A stretch of 64,000 nucleotides of DNA from Limnovirga soli (lineage in GTDB: Bacteria > Bacteroidota > Bacteroidia > Chitinophagales > Chitinophagaceae). Below, piece by piece: positions 26,458 to 36,000 of the stretch (positions are counted from its first letter, which is position 1; the number at the start of each line of letters is the position of its first letter). The DNA is taken from positions 248,001 through 312,000 of the forward strand of contig NZ_WHPF01000002.1 of NCBI RefSeq assembly GCF_013106755.1. Direction: 5' to 3'. A program made the position numbers and the translations under genes. The notes beneath the pieces were generated by a model, which saw only the letters and a program-made list of their open reading frames with translations, was not told the origin of the DNA and made no database searches.

Positions 26458-27717
26458 ATGGGTAAATTTTTCTACATATTGTTTATCAGGTTATATCCTG
26501 TTGCTGCACAACTGGCTGCATTATTTAATAAAAAAGCTGCGCTTTGGGTAAAGGGCCGTAAAAACATTTTTAACCATATTGCTGCTACCCTAAAAGGCAA
26601 TAATAAGCCCACCATTTGGGTACACTGCGCCTCCTTAGGCGAATTTGAACAAGGCCGTCCGGTTATTGAAGCAATTAAACAACAATACCCTGCCTATACA
26701 ATTGTGCTTACCTTTTTTTCTCCTTCGGGCTACGAGGCGGAAAAAAATTATCATCAGGCCGATTATATTTTTTATTTACCAATTGATAGCAAAGCAAATG
26801 CTAAAAGATTTTTAGATCTGGTAAAACCATCGCTGGTAATATTTATTAAATATGAGTTTTGGTTTTATTATTTACAAGCAGTAAAACAAAGAAATACACC
26901 GCTTTTGCTGGTATCAGGCATATTCAGATCATCACAACCCTTTTTTAAATCATATGGTGCTTTTCACAGGCAAATGCTTGGCTTTTTTACCCATTTGTTT
27001 GTACAGCATTCCAGTTCCGTGCAACTATTAAATACCATCGGAATTAATAATCAGGTAAGTGTTGCCGGTGATACCCGTTTCGACAGGGTATTAAGTATTG
27101 CCCAACATTATTTTCAATTTCCCATCATAGATGAATTTTGTAAAAATAAAACTGTAATTGTGGCTGGTAGTACCTGGCTGGAGGATGAAGAGGAACTTTG
27201 TCATTATGCCAATGCCCATCAGGATTACCGTTTTATAATTGCCCCGCATAATATAGAATCCATACGGTTAAAGGAATGTACAGCACTTTTCAAAAATGCT
27301 GTACTTTATTCAGCAATAGTAAAATCCGATGCAATACCCAATAATATCAATACCATTATAATTGACAATATAGGCATGTTAAAAATGCTTTATTCAACAG
27401 CAACGCTTTGTTATATAGGTGGTGGTTTTGGCGGCGATGGTGTGCATAATGTATTGGAAGCCGCCGTTTATTATAAACCAGTGATTTTTGGGCCTGTATA
27501 TGATAAGTTTATAGAAGCCCGTGCCTTAATTGAAAAAGGCGGCGCTTTCACCGTAATAGATGCAATTGAACTGGAACAAACCTTTAATGAATTATTACAA
27601 GATAAAAATGCTTATACCGCGGCAGCCAATAGCGCAGGTAATTTTGTAAAAGAACAGGCGGGCGCCACCAACAGGGTAATACAATTTATTCAGGAAAAAC
27701 GCCTTCTCACCAACTGA
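26458..27717 (+). CDS. kdtA: 3-deoxy-D-manno-octulosonic acid (Kdo) transferase
   Basis: Inner-membrane-associated GT-B enzyme (also called WaaA) that adds Kdo from CMP-Kdo to lipid A. 419 residues from ATG 26458 (MGKFFYILFIRLYPVAAQLA); the frame continues 12 codons upstream. Signatures: N-terminal membrane segment, WVHCASLGEFEQGRP with catalytic Glu62, FIKYEFWFYYL, and YIGGGFGGDGVHNVLEAAVYYKPVIFGP in the CMP-Kdo domain. Its 3' end overlaps the convergent gene by 28 bases. Confidence 0.93.
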   Translation: MGKFFYILFIRLYPVAAQLAALFNKKAALWVKGRKNIFNHIAATLKGNNKPTIWVHCASLGEFEQGRPVIEAIKQQYPAYTIVLTFFSPSGYEAEKNYHQADYIFYLPIDSKANAKRFLDLVKPSLVIFIKYEFWFYYLQAVKQRNTPLLLVSGIFRSSQPFFKSYGAFHRQMLGFFTHLFVQHSSSVQLLNTIGINNQVSVAGDTRFDRVLSIAQHYFQFPIIDEFCKNKTVIVAGSTWLEDEEELCHYANAHQDYRFIIAPHNIESIRLKECTALFKNAVLYSAIVKSDAIPNNINTIIIDNIGMLKMLYSTATLCYIGGGFGGDGVHNVLEAAVYYKPVIFGPVYDKFIEARALIEKGGAFTVIDAIELEQTFNELLQDKNAYTAAANSAGNFVKEQAGATNRVIQFIQEKRLLTN

Positions 27718-28460
27718 TCAAATACCTTAACCGCTTCACTGGTTTCTGGCCAACCCAGTTTTACTTTTAATTCGCGCTGTATCCAATATTCTGCTTCGGG
27801 CAAAATACTAAAGGCATTAATGGTTTTCAGGCTGCGTTCATACATATCTTCATCGCCTCTAAACAAATCATTAATAAATAAAAAGCGGTCATTTATACCA
27901 ATGGCTTTTCTTAAATCTCTTATGGGGGTTTCTTTTAATTTATTGCCCAGCTCATTGGCTTCGGTTTTTAGCTTATCATTCAGCATTTCTTCTTTGTAGG
28001 AAGTTGAAATAACATCATTCAATTCAAAAATCTCTTTCTGCTGGTAGGCAAATGTGGGTAATTCGTTTAACAAAGGCTGTTGTGCTGCCATAGTTGGGTT
28101 AGCAGGTGGCATATAAGGTGCAAAAACCGGGTTTTGTAGTGTAACCGGTATTTCTTTTTGTATTTCAGGTGTCGGTGTTAAGGGTGCAACAGGCATAATA
28201 TCTTTAACTGGCGGGTTAGCCGGGGCGGCAATTACTGGCTCGGTTAAATGCAACCTGTTATATTCCGGCATAATCACTGCCACATTTTTTCCAGCAAACA
28301 AAGCTTGTTTTTGTAATAACTGTAACTCTTCCAGCAGCATTTCTGCAGTAATTCTTAAGGTAGCAGCATCCGCATTATCCTTGTATTGTTCCTGTAAACG
28401 TTCTATTAAAACTCCTGCTTTTTCCATTGTAGTTGATACATTTGGTTGTAAAGGCATCAT
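27690..28460 (-). CDS. Conserved hypothetical protein with helical N-terminus and Pro-rich middle
   Basis: 256 residues in three parts. First, a coiled-coil-like helical start (12-70: [32 protein letters not shown], split here only by description). Second, a proline/alanine-rich linker (about 80-145). Third, a conserved C-terminal helical domain (about 175-256; [23 protein letters not shown]). Met12 may be the true start. No catalytic motif. It is divergent from thymidine kinase with 81 bases between starts and overlaps kdtA by 28 bases at its end. Function unknown. Confidence 0.72.
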   Translation of the reverse strand: MMPLQPNVSTTMEKAGVLIERLQEQYKDNADAATLRITAEMLLEELQLLQKQALFAGKNVAVIMPEYNRLHLTEPVIAAPANPPVKDIMPVAPLTPTPEIQKEIPVTLQNPVFAPYMPPANPTMAAQQPLLNELPTFAYQQKEIFELNDVISTSYKEEMLNDKLKTEANELGNKLKETPIRDLRKAIGINDRFLFINDLFRGDEDMYERSLKTINAFSILPEAEYWIQRELKVKLGWPETSEAVKVFDQLVRRRFS

Positions 28461-28541
28461 AAAAGTTATCCACTAAAATCATTTTGTGGTTACAATATAA
28501 AAATACAAGCTTTTATTTTACATGTACTTAAGTTTTACACA

Positions 28542-29111
28542 ATGTTTATAGAACCCAGCATTACAGGCGAAAGAAGAGGATGGATAGAAGTGGTTTGCGG
28601 CTCCATGTTTAGCGGTAAAACCGAGGAACTGATCCGCCGTTTAAAACGGGCAAAAATTGCTAACCTTAAAGTAGAAATTTTTAAACCTGCCATAGATATC
28701 AGGTACAATGAAACTCAAGTGGTAAGTCACGATGCCAATGCCATTCAGTCTACCCCCATCGATAATTCCCAAACCATTCTTTTGATGGCCACCGGTGTAG
28801 ATGTGGTTGGTATTGACGAAGCCCAGTTTTTTGATGCAGAAATTATGCATGTGTGCGAAACCCTTGCCGCTCGTGGCACAAGGGTTATTGTTGCCGGACT
28901 GGATATGGATTATCTGGGCAAACCCTTTGGCCCTATGCCACAGTTATTGGCCATTGCAGATTATATCACCAAGTTGCACGCCATTTGTGTAAAATGTGGC
29001 AATATCGCCAGTATTTCTTACCGTAAAACCGCTCAGGCAGGTCAGGTGTTATTGGGCGAAAAAGATACCTATGAACCTCGTTGCCGTAAATGTTATAACG
29101 AGAAAGAATAA
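28542..29111 (+). CDS. tdk: Thymidine kinase (type II)
   Basis: 189-residue salvage enzyme that phosphorylates thymidine with ATP. P-loop GSMFSGKT (20-27), DEAQFF Walker B-like motif, lasso-domain zinc cysteines in CVKCG and CRKC, and [23 protein letters not shown], all in family order. Normal length for the tetrameric bacterial type. Its stop is followed within 5 bases by element E29. Confidence 0.95.
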   Translation: MFIEPSITGERRGWIEVVCGSMFSGKTEELIRRLKRAKIANLKVEIFKPAIDIRYNETQVVSHDANAIQSTPIDNSQTILLMATGVDVVGIDEAQFFDAEIMHVCETLAARGTRVIVAGLDMDYLGKPFGPMPQLLAIADYITKLHAICVKCGNIASISYRKTAQAGQVLLGEKDTYEPRCRKCYNEKE

Positions 29112-29115
29112 ATAC

Positions 29116-29337
29116 ATTTTTTGGTAGCCAGCTACAGATAAATAATGAAACTTTACTTGCCACGCTCGGTTCAGGGTTCTGGCTTTGTGGCAGCTAATAC
29201 AATACTTCAGAGTTAATTTAAACTCAGCTATTTGCCTATCTAATTATTATACCAATCATCTGCCGCCAATTGTTCCCGGCGTACAAGAGTGCGACGCAAG
29301 AAAAGCCAAATGCCTATGTAAAAGCCTGGCTCAAAAC
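29116..29337. repeat. Two-armed dispersed element E29 (type 2 arm plus type 1 arm)
   Basis: Left: T-run plus GGTAGCCAGC, then type 2 arm at 29156-29193 (CTTGCCACGCTCGGTTC ... GTGGCAGC). Right: perfect type 1 core at 29281-29300 in the opposite orientation, outer box CCTGGCTCAAAAC. It fills the whole gap between convergent tdk (ends 29111) and the VOC gene (ends 29348). Confidence 0.85.
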
Positions 29338-29347
29338 AAACAACATA

Positions 29348-29737
29348 TTATTCGGTAATTTCTATAAGATTTTGTTCAGGATCGGCTATCACAGATTCGT
29401 AATAGCCATCTCCGATGGTTCTTGGCTCGCCAATAATAATTACCCCATCGCTACGCAATTGCGCCGTTAAAGCATCTACCTTTTCTTTTGAACCCACAGA
29501 AATAGCTATATGAATAATGCACCTGTAGGGCATTAATGGATTGTTTACGTTATTAGCCACACCGGGCATTTGCATTAATTCTAATCTGGCGCCTTGCTGA
29601 AACTGCAAAAAATAAGAAGTGAATTGCTTATTTGGATTAAAGTATTTTGTACTGGCAATTGCATTAAAATAAGTGCAATAGAAATCTTTCATCAGCTCCA
29701 GATTATTGCACCAAATGGCTATATGTTCTATATGCAT
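29348..29737 (-). CDS. VOC (glyoxalase/bleomycin-resistance-like) family protein
   Basis: 129 residues with the paired beta-alpha-beta-beta-beta modules of the VOC superfamily: MHIEHIAIWCNNLELMKDFYCTYF at the N-terminus, and a second module beginning IHIAISVGSKEKVDALTAQL. It ends in QNLIEITE, the usual metal-ligand Glu position. Likely a metal-binding lyase or dioxygenase-type protein; substrate unknown. It is separated by 2 bases from the upstream membrane protein gene, so co-transcribed. Confidence 0.85.
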   Translation of the reverse strand: MHIEHIAIWCNNLELMKDFYCTYFNAIASTKYFNPNKQFTSYFLQFQQGARLELMQMPGVANNVNNPLMPYRCIIHIAISVGSKEKVDALTAQLRSDGVIIIGEPRTIGDGYYESVIADPEQNLIEITE

Positions 29738-29739
29738 AT

Positions 29740-30144
29740 TTATAGTAAAAAGTAAAGAATAGCTGTAGCTAAAATTAGCTCAATTATCCAGATACGATTT
29801 ACTTTTTTGCCTTTAAAATAATTCCATATGGCAAAATCGAACAAAACCACATAAATAAGGGTAAGCATTAATGCACCAAAACCCCACCATTCAGAATGAA
29901 AAGGTGTTTTACCCAACACCAATAAAAAAGGGTAAACAAGTATCAATAATCCTGTAAGAAGCAGGAATGGTGAAATCCGCTTTGCCAAATTTGCAGAATA
30001 GCCTGGATTGCGGGTTGCTGCAGTTTTTTGATTTGGAATATATATATTGGCTACCCTGGTTTTTGTGCCATGCAATTTTTCAAAAATACGGTCTCTCTGT
30101 TGTTCTGTGAAAGACTTTGAAAATGGTGAATGCATCAGTATCAT
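29740..30144 (-). CDS. Small membrane protein, unknown function
   Basis: 134 residues: a basic cytoplasmic N-terminus (about 1-55, SFTEQQRDRIFEKLHGTKTRVANIYIPNQ), then three membrane segments (about 58-76, 86-107 and 117-134). No recognised domain. It ends 2 bases before the VOC gene start and likely shares its transcript. Confidence 0.65.
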   Translation of the reverse strand: MILMHSPFSKSFTEQQRDRIFEKLHGTKTRVANIYIPNQKTAATRNPGYSANLAKRISPFLLLTGLLILVYPFLLVLGKTPFHSEWWGFGALMLTLIYVVLFDFAIWNYFKGKKVNRIWIIELILATAILYFLL

Positions 30145-30377
30145 AATATTTTATTTTAAGTTATTGTAATCTACTTAGTAGTATAAACTGTAGATGCAAA
30201 ACGTAATCGGCGGTTTAAAATAAATAAGGGCTTTAGGAAATCATTTGCATTTACTGGTTTCCTTTTAATTTATTAATAACGCCTATTTAGGTCAGGTTTA
30301 TGCTTAAAGTATTGATAATGAAATGTGAAAAATAATTTTATGGTGCAAAAAAATAAGTGTTACTTTAACAATAAACG

Positions 30378-31916
30378 ATGCATAAACCAATTAACATGAA
30401 ACACTTAGTTCTATCGCTGTTGTTATTAATTTTCTGTAATAACTTTTTACTGTCTCAAAACCTTACTGCCCGCATAAAAGTGGACATTGAAAGAAAAATT
30501 GGAGGAATTGACGAGAATTTATACGGCAATTTTACCGAGCATTTGGGTCGTTGTATATATGGCGGTCTGTACGAACCCGGCTCAGCGAAAGCCGATAACC
30601 AGGGTTTTAGAACAGATGTGCTAAATGCTACCAAAGAAATGGGTGTTAGTCTGGTACGTTGGCCCGGTGGCAATTTTGCATCAGGATACCATTGGATGGA
30701 TGGCATTGGTAATAAGGCAAATCGGCCAAAAAGAAAAGACCTTGCATGGGGCGATACCGAAAGCAATCAGGTGGGTACAGATGAATTTTTAGCCTGGAGT
30801 AAGGCGGCTAAAGTTGCCCCTTATATATGTGTAAACCTGGGTACCGGCAGCTTAGACGAAGCAAGAAACTGGGTGGAATATTGTAATGCCCCCACTGGTT
30901 TATATTATTCTGATTTAAGGGCAGCCAACGGTCATCCTGAACCATATAATGTACAATACTGGGGTCTTGGAAATGAGATTGACGGGCCCTGGCAAATGGG
31001 GCATAAAAATGCAGAAGATTACAGCAAATTTGCCCTTGAAGCAGCCAAACTAATGAAATGGAGTGATGATAAAATAAAACTTATCGCTTCGGGGTCAAGC
31101 AATTATGGTAGCGGTTGGACAGACTGGAACCGTACCGTATTAAATTCACTTGGCGGTTATGTTGATTATATTTCGCTGCATAATTATGTGGGCAATCATG
31201 ATAAAGACCATTATAAATTTATGGCATCAACCATTTTTGCCGAAAATGTAATTAAAATCACAGAAGGACTTATAAAGGAAGCTACGCTTAAGAATAAAAT
31301 TGATCATCCTATTTATATAGCATTTGATGAGTATAATGTTTGGTACCGTGCCTGGAATGAGCAAAAGCTGGAAGAACATTATAATATGCAGGATGCATTG
31401 GTAATTGCCAGTTATTTAAACTGCTTTATACGCAATGCGCAAATTGTAAAAATGGCCAATCTGGCCCAGTTGGTAAATGTTATTGCACCAATGATGGTTA
31501 CACATGATACGCTTTGGTACCAGACAACCTTTTATCCGCTACAATTGTTTGCAGAAAATTGCAAGGGTAATTCCATTGCCTCTTTTGTAGAATGTGCCAG
31601 CTATAAAAACAATGATAAAGATGTGCCATATTTGGATGTTTCTACAGTTTATAATGATACCACCAAAGAATTGATGATTAATGTGGTTAACCGCCATTTG
31701 GATAAAGGAATTACTACCAGTATCACTAACCAGTTTGGCAATTTGTCAAATAAAGCAATGGTGTACGAAATTAATTCTCCTGATATAATGGACGAGAATA
31801 CGGTTAGCGAACAAAAAGTAAAAACAAAAGAAAAATCAATTAACGTTTCAGGTAATAGTTTGCAATATACATTTCCTGCACACTCGTTTACCATGATTAA
31901 AATAAAAATGAATTAG
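30378..31916 (+). CDS. Alpha-L-arabinofuranosidase (GH51), secreted
   Basis: 512 residues with a Sec signal (about 7-27, ending LLSQ), so periplasmic or exported. The GH51 barrel shows acid/base Glu200 in WGLGNEIDGPW and nucleophile Glu318 in AFDEYNVWYR. GIDENLYGNFTEHLGRCIYGGLYEPGS is the N-terminal signature, and a beta-sandwich follows. It removes alpha-L-arabinofuranose from arabinan or arabinoxylan. Met7 (30396) is an alternative start. It is followed in the same direction by a GH127 gene, giving two complementary arabinose-releasing enzymes. Confidence 0.93.
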   Translation: MHKPINMKHLVLSLLLLIFCNNFLLSQNLTARIKVDIERKIGGIDENLYGNFTEHLGRCIYGGLYEPGSAKADNQGFRTDVLNATKEMGVSLVRWPGGNFASGYHWMDGIGNKANRPKRKDLAWGDTESNQVGTDEFLAWSKAAKVAPYICVNLGTGSLDEARNWVEYCNAPTGLYYSDLRAANGHPEPYNVQYWGLGNEIDGPWQMGHKNAEDYSKFALEAAKLMKWSDDKIKLIASGSSNYGSGWTDWNRTVLNSLGGYVDYISLHNYVGNHDKDHYKFMASTIFAENVIKITEGLIKEATLKNKIDHPIYIAFDEYNVWYRAWNEQKLEEHYNMQDALVIASYLNCFIRNAQIVKMANLAQLVNVIAPMMVTHDTLWYQTTFYPLQLFAENCKGNSIASFVECASYKNNDKDVPYLDVSTVYNDTTKELMINVVNRHLDKGITTSITNQFGNLSNKAMVYEINSPDIMDENTVSEQKVKTKEKSINVSGNSLQYTFPAHSFTMIKIKMN

Positions 31917-31940
31917 GTTTTGCTGCTTTAACATTCAGCC

Positions 31941-31998
31941 GCACAAGAGTGCGACGCAACGGCTGCCTCATATTGGTGATACAGTCTGGCTAACAATT
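31941..31998 (-). repeat. Single repeat arm, type 1, inverted
   Basis: Core GCACAAGAGTGCGACGCAAC (31941-31960), two bases off consensus, with GTCTGGCTAACAA as outer box near 31982-31995. It lies between the GH51 and GH127 genes, 25 bases after the GH51 stop. Confidence 0.75.
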
Positions 31999-32025
31999 TT
32001 ATTTCGCTATTATATTATGTAAACC

Positions 32026-33999
32026 ATGCAATATTTAAAACCAGCCATTTTTACTTTTATAGTGTTAAGCTATAGTGCTGTAATTCAGGCCCAATCGTTG
32101 TTCCCGCAAATAACAGCTGTACCGTTTTCTGGGGTAACTATTACAGATGCATTCTGGAAACCGCGTATTGAAAAAGTGGCCTTGGTTACTATTACTGTTT
32201 GTGTAGATCAAACAGAAGTTAAAACACCCAGGCTGCGCAACTTTGAAAAAGTGGCCCGCAAAAAAGGGGAACAACATGAAGGTATTTTCTTTGATGATTC
32301 TGATGTATTTAAAGCATTGGAAGCTATTGCCTACTCATTAACCAATCACCCGGACGCTTCGCTTGAAAAAAGAGCAGATGAATGGATTGACAAAATTGCA
32401 GCAGCGCAATTACCCGATGGTTATTTAAATACCTATTATACGCTTACAGATCTTAATCTGCGTTGGACAGATATGAGCATGCATGAGGATTATAATGGCG
32501 GTCATTTAATTGAAGCTGCTGTGGCATATTATCAATCTACCGGTAAAAGAAAATTGCTGGATGTGGCCATACGATTTGCCAATTATTTCGACAGTGTTTT
32601 TGGCCCAAATAAACGCCATTGGGTTACGGGGCATGAAGAACTGGAGCTGGCCTTGGTAAAATTGTATCATGTAACCAATGATGTAAAATACCTGCAGCTA
32701 AGCCATTGGCTACTGGAAGAACGTGGCCATGGCTATGCCAAAGGATATACCTGGACAGACTGGAAAGACACTGCCTATGCACAGGATAAGACAACGGTAA
32801 AAGACACCCGGGAAATTACAGGCCATGCGGTTAGGGCCATGTACCTGTACACCGGCGTTGCCGATGTGGCAAGTGCTACCAACGATACAGCTTACATGAC
32901 AGCCATGAAAAGTGTTTGGGAAGATGTGGTATACCGCAACATGTACATTACAGGCGGTATTGGCAGTAGTGGCAGCAATGAAGGCTTTTCAGTAGATTAT
33001 GACCTGCCCAACGATCATGCCTATTGCGAAACATGTGCATCAGTAGGAATGGTTTTCTGGAACCAGCGCATGAACCTGTTAACCGGAGATGGCAAATATA
33101 TTGATGTGCTGGAACGTAGCCTTTATAATGGTGCCCTAGATGGCCTTTCACTTAGCGGCGATCATTTTTTCTATGGCAATACATTGGCATCCACCGGTAA
33201 TAACGAAAGGCGTGAATGGTTTGGTACTGCCTGTTGCCCTTCTAATATTGCACGGCTAATTGCTTCGTTGGGTAATTATATTTATACCAGCTCTGCCAAT
33301 ACAATTTGGGTAAACCTATATGTAGGTAGCAAAACAAATGTGGCTGTTAACAATACCAATATCGCTATTGAACAACAAACTAATTATCCATGGGATGGCG
33401 ATATTAGCTTACTTATTAATCCAGATAAAAAAACAACATGTGCACTTATGTTGCGCATACCAGGTTGGGCGCAAAACCAACCTGTACCTGGCAGTACCTA
33501 TCAATATCTTACCAATGGCAATACCAATTTTACCATCACCGTAAATAATGTGCCGGCTAGCTATACCCTGCAAAATGGGTATGCTGTTATTAACCGTGAG
33601 TGGAAAAAAGGTGATGTTGTTCAACTGCATTTACCAATGGAAGTAAAACGCATCATTGCCATTAACGATGTAAAAGACGACCGTAATCGTACAGCCCTGG
33701 AACGCGGCCCATTGGTATATTGTATAGAACATGCAGATAATGGAGGCAAAGCAATGAACCTTATTTTACCAGATGAGGCAGTGCTTACCAGCAGTTACAA
33801 TTCGGCTTTATTAAACGGTGTTGTAACCATACAAACTACCGCCACCATTTTACTACCCACTGCCAACGGTGATGGAATTGAATCCATAAAAAAAACAATT
33901 ACCGCCATCCCCTATTATGCCTGGGCCAATCGGGGCAAAGGGCAAATGCAGGTATGGTTACCACGCAAAGCCACTTATGTTACGGTAGAAACAAAATAA
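32026..33999 (+). CDS. Beta-L-arabinofuranosidase (GH127), secreted
   Basis: 657 residues with a signal peptide (1-23, ending IQAQ). GH127 enzymes cleave beta-L-arabinofuranosides using a zinc-bound cysteine nucleophile. The expected zinc ligands are present: Glu335 and Cys337 in CETCASVG, and Cys403-Cys404 in ACCPSN, matching the E-x-C and C-C pattern of the family, with one of the paired Cys as nucleophile. The helical barrel (to about 420) is followed by beta-sandwich domains. With GH51 upstream it suggests use of arabinose-decorated plant glycans or glycoproteins. Confidence 0.92.
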   Translation: MQYLKPAIFTFIVLSYSAVIQAQSLFPQITAVPFSGVTITDAFWKPRIEKVALVTITVCVDQTEVKTPRLRNFEKVARKKGEQHEGIFFDDSDVFKALEAIAYSLTNHPDASLEKRADEWIDKIAAAQLPDGYLNTYYTLTDLNLRWTDMSMHEDYNGGHLIEAAVAYYQSTGKRKLLDVAIRFANYFDSVFGPNKRHWVTGHEELELALVKLYHVTNDVKYLQLSHWLLEERGHGYAKGYTWTDWKDTAYAQDKTTVKDTREITGHAVRAMYLYTGVADVASATNDTAYMTAMKSVWEDVVYRNMYITGGIGSSGSNEGFSVDYDLPNDHAYCETCASVGMVFWNQRMNLLTGDGKYIDVLERSLYNGALDGLSLSGDHFFYGNTLASTGNNERREWFGTACCPSNIARLIASLGNYIYTSSANTIWVNLYVGSKTNVAVNNTNIAIEQQTNYPWDGDISLLINPDKKTTCALMLRIPGWAQNQPVPGSTYQYLTNGNTNFTITVNNVPASYTLQNGYAVINREWKKGDVVQLHLPMEVKRIIAINDVKDDRNRTALERGPLVYCIEHADNGGKAMNLILPDEAVLTSSYNSALLNGVVTIQTTATILLPTANGDGIESIKKTITAIPYYAWANRGKGQMQVWLPRKATYVTVETK

Positions 34000-34002
34000 G
34001 TT

Positions 34003-34096
34003 ATTTGTAGGCCGTCAATAGGTTTTCATGGCATCGCTGCTTTTTTTGTATTTGCTGATTTGCTATACAAATACCTCACTTGTGCGTTCGGGGCTA
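34003..34096 (+). repeat. Single repeat arm, type 3
   Basis: It begins 4 bases after the GH127 stop with GTAGGCCGTCA, then GGCATCGCTGC and GTATTTG ... CAAATAC (an internal hairpin). It ends in CTCACTTGTGCGTTC at 34077-34091. It matches the minus strand of the type 3 arms at 4366-4432 and 58924-58983. Confidence 0.78.
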
Positions 34097-34258
34097 TAAA
34101 TTGCAGATCAAAATTATTTAAGTACTCTAAACAGGTACCAAAAACCTGTACCCAAAAAAATTCCAGTGATTATAATGCGTTAAGCATTACAGCATATAAA
34201 AATTGCTTATTTTACCAGCTAAAGCATTGTATTAGTTTATCATTTAAAAATTATTTTG

Positions 34259-35527
34259 ATGGCAGCTCATTTTTCAAAATCGAGAAGATCATTTTTAAAA
34301 AATTCATTAGGTACCGTTGCTGCATTTACCATTGTGCCCAGGCATGTATTGGGCAGGGGTTTTATTGCACCCAGCGATCAGTTAACCAAAGCTGTTATTG
34401 GTGTGGGTGGTATGGGCCGTAATCATTTTGATTATGCGGGTACCCGTGTGGTGGCAATTTGCGATGTGGATACCAACCACCTAAAAGAAGCAGCTGCCAT
34501 GCTGAATAACGATGTAAAATTATTTACCGATCATCGCGAATTAATTGCCCTGCCCGAGGTAGACATTGTACATATTGCCACCCCACCCCACTGGCATGGT
34601 ATAATTGCTGCCGATGCAGCCCGTGCAGGTAAAGATATTTGGTGCGAAAAACCAATGACCCGCACGATTGGCGAAGGCAAACGTTTAATGGAAGTAGTAC
34701 AGCAGCACCAACGCATATTCAGATTAAATACCTGGTTTAGATTTAATGATGAATTCTATGGTATGAAAACAACTGTAGCACCTATCAAAAAACTGGTACA
34801 AACTGGTATGTTGGGCTGGCCTTTAAAAGTTACCGTTAATAAAGCCACCGGCTTTGATTGGAAATTCTACTGGATTGGCAAAACCAATCTGGAAACATTA
34901 CCAGTTCCGGCAGAATTGGATTATGACCGCTGGCTGGGCCCTGCTCCTTTTAAACCATATAATCCACATAGGGTACATCAAACTTTTAGGGGTTATTGGG
35001 ATTATGATGGCGGAGGACTTGGCGATATGGGCCAACACTATATAGACCCTATACAATATATTTTGGGCAAGGATAATGAAAGTCCTATTTCGGTTGAAAT
35101 TGATGCACCTGTGCAGGATAAAGATGCAGTAAGCACTTTTAACCGTATTGAATATACATATGCTGATGGATGTAAAATAATTTTAGATGGCGAAAACAAA
35201 GATGTGAATGCAGCTTATATTGAAGGCCCTAATGGTAAATTATATCCAGAATTTAAATCTGATATTCCCGATCTGGAAAAGAAACTGGCCAGTTTCCCTG
35301 ATTCTGAACCACAGGTAACTGATTTTGTTGAAGCGGTTAAACAACGTAAAAAATTTGCGCTAAATGAAGAGAATGGATACCGAAGCTGCACTATTGTTAA
35401 TATGGGTAAAATTGCCTGGCAACTAAACCGGTCATTAAAATTTGACCCAAAAACACAATTATTTGTTGATGATGCCGAAGCCAATAGCTATATTAACCAA
35501 CCTATGCGCGGTGACTGGAAAATATAG
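34259..35527 (+). CDS. Gfo/Idh/MocA oxidoreductase with Tat signal
   Basis: 422 residues. The N-terminus SRRSFLKNSLGTVAAF is a strong twin-arginine signal, so the folded, cofactor-loaded enzyme is exported. Rossmann domain AVIGVGGMGRNHFDYAG, then HIATPPHWHGIIAADAARAGKDIWCEKPM with the EKP motif, and GGGLGDMGQHYIDPIQ in the second domain. I use ATG 34259; a TTG directly before it is less likely. Probably acts on a periplasmic sugar or glycoside. It follows GH127 on the same strand, after a type 3 arm, with a terminator behind. Confidence 0.9.
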   Translation: MAAHFSKSRRSFLKNSLGTVAAFTIVPRHVLGRGFIAPSDQLTKAVIGVGGMGRNHFDYAGTRVVAICDVDTNHLKEAAAMLNNDVKLFTDHRELIALPEVDIVHIATPPHWHGIIAADAARAGKDIWCEKPMTRTIGEGKRLMEVVQQHQRIFRLNTWFRFNDEFYGMKTTVAPIKKLVQTGMLGWPLKVTVNKATGFDWKFYWIGKTNLETLPVPAELDYDRWLGPAPFKPYNPHRVHQTFRGYWDYDGGGLGDMGQHYIDPIQYILGKDNESPISVEIDAPVQDKDAVSTFNRIEYTYADGCKIILDGENKDVNAAYIEGPNGKLYPEFKSDIPDLEKKLASFPDSEPQVTDFVEAVKQRKKFALNEENGYRSCTIVNMGKIAWQLNRSLKFDPKTQLFVDDAEANSYINQPMRGDWKI

Positions 35528-35569
35528 CTAATTAACAGCCCCTTTTTAATAGTTAGAAACTTAATTAAA

Positions 35570-35612
35570 ATGCAGGTTTTACATGTAAGCAATGTAAGCC
35601 TGCATTTTTTTT
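35570..35612 (+). terminator. Rho-independent terminator after the Gfo/Idh/MocA gene
   Basis: TGCAGG ... CCTGCA stem extended inward by TTTACAT / ATGTAA pairing with a short loop and followed by eight T, 43 bases after the stop. Confidence 0.85.
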
Positions 35613-35698
35613 ATGCTAATTTTAAAATACGGTTACATCATGGGCTGTTATGAGGTGCGATGGTAAATTCCTGAGCCGAACAAAGATGGGATTTAGAC

Positions 35699-35905
35699 TT
35701 TTTTTAGCCAGTCATTTATTCAGGAATAAGCTTTTCTTGCGTCGCACTCTTGTGCTGCAGCATATATGGCATCAAAAAAAACAAACTAAAAGAAATTAAT
35801 TTCAAAAGCCAATATCCTATAGTTGTGATTTGCTGATATTTAATCCAACAGTACAAGAGTGCGACGCAAGTAATGTTGCTTTATGTTATACTGTCTGGTA
35901 CATAA
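35699..35905. repeat. Two-armed dispersed element E35 (type 1 arms, inverted)
   Basis: Left: T-run plus TAGCCAGTCA, core with TTGTGC at 35736-35755 then TGCAG. Right: perfect core at 35851-35870 in the opposite orientation, outer part CTGTCTGGTACATAAAC. Interior of 95 bases is not shared with other elements. It stands between two plus-strand genes. Confidence 0.85.
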
Positions 35906-36000
35906 ACTATTTGTCCAAACAGGAATTATAGTTTTTAATAAACAATTACATCAAAAATTGGTTATAAAACTTGAATTTTGCAAAAATTAAAACCAACATT

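Larger units (their letters stand above)
35528..36000. other. Intergenic region with terminator and element E35
   Basis: Contents: the terminator at 35570-35612, element E35 at 35699-35905, and an AT-rich leader before the peroxiredoxin start. No further gene seen. Confidence 0.7.

Noticed and set aside
30145-30377. An operator like the 17461 palindrome upstream of the GH51 gene
   Set aside because: No inverted repeat related to TTGTCTCA was found there by eye; a weak degenerate site cannot be excluded.
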